Source: Phycisphaerae bacterium
Lineage (GTDB): Bacteria; Planctomycetota; Phycisphaerae; Phycisphaerales; SM1A02
DNA length: 5,578 nt
Direction of reading: 5' to 3'
Assembly (NCBI GenBank): GCA_016873355.1
Contig: VGXK01000157.1
Span: 1-5,578, forward strand
In this document: piece after piece, positions 3,412-5,578 of the stretch
How the letters are laid out: each line of letters opens with the position of its first letter
Position numbering within the stretch: the first letter of the stretch is position 1
Notes under the pieces: model-generated
The model's database searches: none
The model's input: only the letters and a program-made list of their open reading frames with translations
Told to the model about the DNA's origin: nothing
Position numbers and translations under genes: made by a program

Positions 3412-5578
3412 TCAGGCTGCGGCCGGCGCCGGGGTCCCGGATGACGCGATCCTTCCGTCCTCGCCCACCTGGTCGAAGCGCACGGCCACGCGCCGACTCA
3501 CGCCGCGCTCGGGCATGGTCACCCCGTAGAGGATGTCGCAGGCCTGCATCGTCCGCTTGTGGTGAGTGATCAGGATGAAGTGGCTTCGCTCGAGGAACGG
3601 GCGCAGCGTGGCGCAGAATCGCTCCACGTTCGCCTCGTCGAGCGCCGCATCGACCTCGTCGAGAATGCAGAACGGCGCCGGCTTGCTTCGGAAGATCGCC
3701 ATGAGCAGGGCCACGGCGGTCATCGTCTTCTCGCCGCCAGAGAGCTGGCTGATGAGCCGAGGCTCCTTGCCCGGGGGCTTGGCGCGGATCTCGATGCCGC
3801 TCTCGAGCCAGTCCTCTTCGCCGGTCTCTTCGAGCGGCAACAGGAAGAGATCGGCGCTGCCGCCACCGAAGAGCATTCGGAAGGTTCCTTCGGGTCCCGC
3901 GAAGTGAGCGCGCACCGCCTCGAAGGTCTCGCGGAAGCGGCGGCGGCTTACCTCGTCGAGCTCGGAGACGAGGCGGCCGAGCCGATCCCGCGCCTCGTCG
4001 ATGTCGCGCACCTGCGCGGAGAGCTGCTCGAAGCGCTGCTCGAGCTCCGCAAGCTCGTCGATCGCTCCGAGGTTCACGTTGCCGATCGCACGAAGCTCCT
4101 CGCGAAGGGCTTCGACGCGCGACTGCGTGGAGCCTCGATCGATCGTCGAGTTGTCGTCCGCCCGACGCTGCTCCAGGTACTCCGGGTACGCACCCGGGAG
4201 GTCGAGTTCGTCTTCGGCGGACGCGCTCTCCTCGAGCATCTCGCGACGCGTCTCGAGCTCGCGACGGCTCATCTCGACCGCGTTGAAATCCCGCTCGAGC
4301 CGCATGTAGCCGTCCCGTGCCGCCGCGAGCCGGCCGGCGACCTCGGCCGTCTCCGACTGCCGGGCCGCAAGTTCCGCCGTGATCTTCTCGAGCGCCTGCA
4401 TGGCGTCGTCCAGCGCGCGATTCGCCTCGTCGCGCGATCGCTCCCCCTCGAGAATCGTGTCGCGAAGTCGCTCGATCTGGCCCGCCCGTCGTTCCTGCTG
4501 CTCGAATGCGAGCGCCGCCTGTCGCTTCGACTCCTCGAGATCGCTCTCGGCCACGCGGCGCTCCCGACGCGCCGCATCCTGGCGGGCGGAGCACTCGCCG
4601 ATGCGGGCGCTGATCGCCGCGAACGACTCCGAGGCGGCCGACGCGGCGGCCGAGATCCGCTCCGCCCGTGCGCGTTCGGCTTCGAGGGCTTCGCGGCGCT
4701 GCGAGATCTCGGCCGCGATCCGCGCCGCCGCAGCCGCGAGCTCCGCGCGATCGGCGTCGAGCGCCTCGAAACGGCGCTCGAGCGCGCGGCCGTCCTCGTC
4801 GAGCACCTCGAGTTCGTGGCCCTCGCGGGCCTCGAGCTGGCGCGTTCGGTCGGCATGGAAGCGGGATTCGACGGCTCGACGCCTCGCTTCCGAGAGGCCG
4901 CGGTCGATCTCCTGCTGGCGCTGGCGCGCGTCCTGGCCCTGCGCCAGAAGCGTGGCCGCGTCGGACTCGAGGATCGCCATCTCGTTCGAGAGCGCCGCGA
5001 GGCTCGCGGCGAGCTCGCCGATCTCGGCGCGCCGGGCCAGCATTCCGCGCTGCTGCTCGCCCTCGTCGCCGCGGCCGCCGATCCGCAGGGTGCCGTCGCG
5101 TTCGAGCACCTCGCCGGTCGCCGTCACGAGGCGGGCGCCGCGATGCGTCGTCGACGCGAGCGCCCTCGCCGTCGCGAGATCGGGCACGACCCAGGTGTCG
5201 CGAAGCAGCCGCCTCGCCACCGAGTCGAAGCCGGGAGCCACGCGCACCGAGTCGAGCAGACGCGACGCGCCCGGATGCCGAGGTCGCTCCGCATGATCGC
5301 CCTCGGAGTCGTCGCCGCCGTCTCGCTCGACGCAGCGCACCGGTCCCTCGAGCGATCGCCACGAGTCGAGCTCGGCGGCGATGCGATCCAGCCCGTCGAC
5401 GACGAGCAGCTCGAGATCCGCGCCGAGCGCGAGCTCGACGAGCGACGCGTGCGCGCGATCCGCCTCGATCGCCTCGCCGACGACGCCGACGACGGCGGGG
5501 AATCGCTCGCGCGACTCGAGCACCTGGCGCACGCCGCGCCCGAATCCCTCGTGCGCGGCCCGCATCTCCTCGAGAATC
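3412..5578 (-). CDS. smc: Chromosome segregation ATPase SMC, C-terminal 721 residues (partial)
   Basis: SMC forms a ring-shaped homodimer with kleisin ScpA and ScpB on the nucleoid. It uses ATP to extrude and organise DNA for chromosome segregation. The window starts at the hinge and the frame is open past its edge, so about 480 N-terminal residues (Walker A lobe and first coiled-coil arm) lie outside. Visible residues 1-170 are the hinge (EGFGRGVRQVL, VVGVVGEAIE, LLRDTWVVPDL, TLRIGGRG). Residues 170 to about 545 are an Arg/Glu/Ala-rich coiled coil that ends near IGNVNLGAIDE. The C-terminal ATPase lobe follows: ABC signature LSGGEK (3727-3744), Walker B and D-loop in FCILDEVDAALDEANVERF (3616-3672), and the switch histidine in ITHHKRTM (3547-3570). 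The roughly 550 residues after the hinge match full-length SMC. The frame has no break. An acidic, His-containing stretch (5272-5325) interrupts the hinge. Confidence 0.97.
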   Translation of the reverse strand, partial: ILEEMRAAHEGFGRGVRQVLESRERFPAVVGVVGEAIEADRAHASLVELALGADLELLVVDGLDRIAAELDSWRSLEGPVRCVERDGGDDSEGDHAERPRHPGASRLLDSVRVAPGFDSVARRLLRDTWVVPDLATARALASTTHRGARLVTATGEVLERDGTLRIGGRGDEGEQQRGMLARRAEIGELAASLAALSNEMAILESDAATLLAQGQDARQRQQEIDRGLSEARRRAVESRFHADRTRQLEAREGHELEVLDEDGRALERRFEALDADRAELAAAAARIAAEISQRREALEAERARAERISAAASAASESFAAISARIGECSARQDAARRERRVAESDLEESKRQAALAFEQQERRAGQIERLRDTILEGERSRDEANRALDDAMQALEKITAELAARQSETAEVAGRLAAARDGYMRLERDFNAVEMSRRELETRREMLEESASAEDELDLPGAYPEYLEQRRADDNSTIDRGSTQSRVEALREELRAIGNVNLGAIDELAELEQRFEQLSAQVRDIDEARDRLGRLVSELDEVSRRRFRETFEAVRAHFAGPEGTFRMLFGGGSADLFLLPLEETGEEDWLESGIEIRAKPPGKEPRLISQLSGGEKTMTAVALLMAIFRSKPAPFCILDEVDAALDEANVERFCATLRPFLERSHFILITHHKRTMQACDILYGVTMPERGVSRRVAVRFDQVGEDGRIASSGTPAPAAA

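Noticed and set aside
3380..5362. 660-codon minus-strand open frame overlapping smc
   Set aside because: It is an out-of-frame shadow of smc. Its translation is Arg/Gly/Ala-rich with no domain pattern, while the smc frame has all expected SMC motifs.

Overview
The window is high-GC bacterial DNA with four protein genes and no rRNA, tRNA, CRISPR array or insertion sequence that I can see. The SMC protein has ATPase-head wording (LSGGEKTMTAVALLMAIF, ITHHKRTMQACDILYGVTM, VAVRF) that I associate with Planctomycetota, possibly a Phycisphaerae-like lineage. The CitMHS/NhaD-like transporter fits that guess. The assignment is an inference from remembered family wording, not from a search.

Layout: (1) 56-913 (+), a predicted lipoprotein of unknown function with a clear signal peptide and lipobox. 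(2) 914-1083, a regulatory gap containing a near-consensus sigma-54 (-24/-12) promoter, and a short perfect hairpin whose first base falls at the predicted transcription start. (3) 1084-1524 (+), a small heat-shock protein of the Hsp20/alpha-crystallin family. (4) 1525-1666, a convergent gap with only a weak terminator candidate. (5) 1667-3097 (-), a polytopic ion-transporter-superfamily membrane protein (Na+/H+ antiporter or citrate-transporter-like). (6) 3098-3411, a 314-base gap with three back-to-back stem-loops, two of them perfect 9-bp stems that abut with no spacer. (7) 3412 to the window end (-), the C-terminal 721 residues of the chromosome-segregation ATPase SMC: hinge, second coiled-coil arm and C-terminal ATPase lobe. 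Its N-terminal half lies beyond the window.

The genes do not form one pathway. smc and the transporter share a strand but are separated by the structured gap, so the transporter probably has its own control region or leader RNA. hsp20 looks like a single-gene stress unit under sigma-54 and an unseen enhancer-binding activator. The two items most worth a second look are the sigma-54 promoter plus 5'-terminal hairpin of hsp20, and the triple-hairpin array upstream of the transporter. No obviously new multi-gene system is present.
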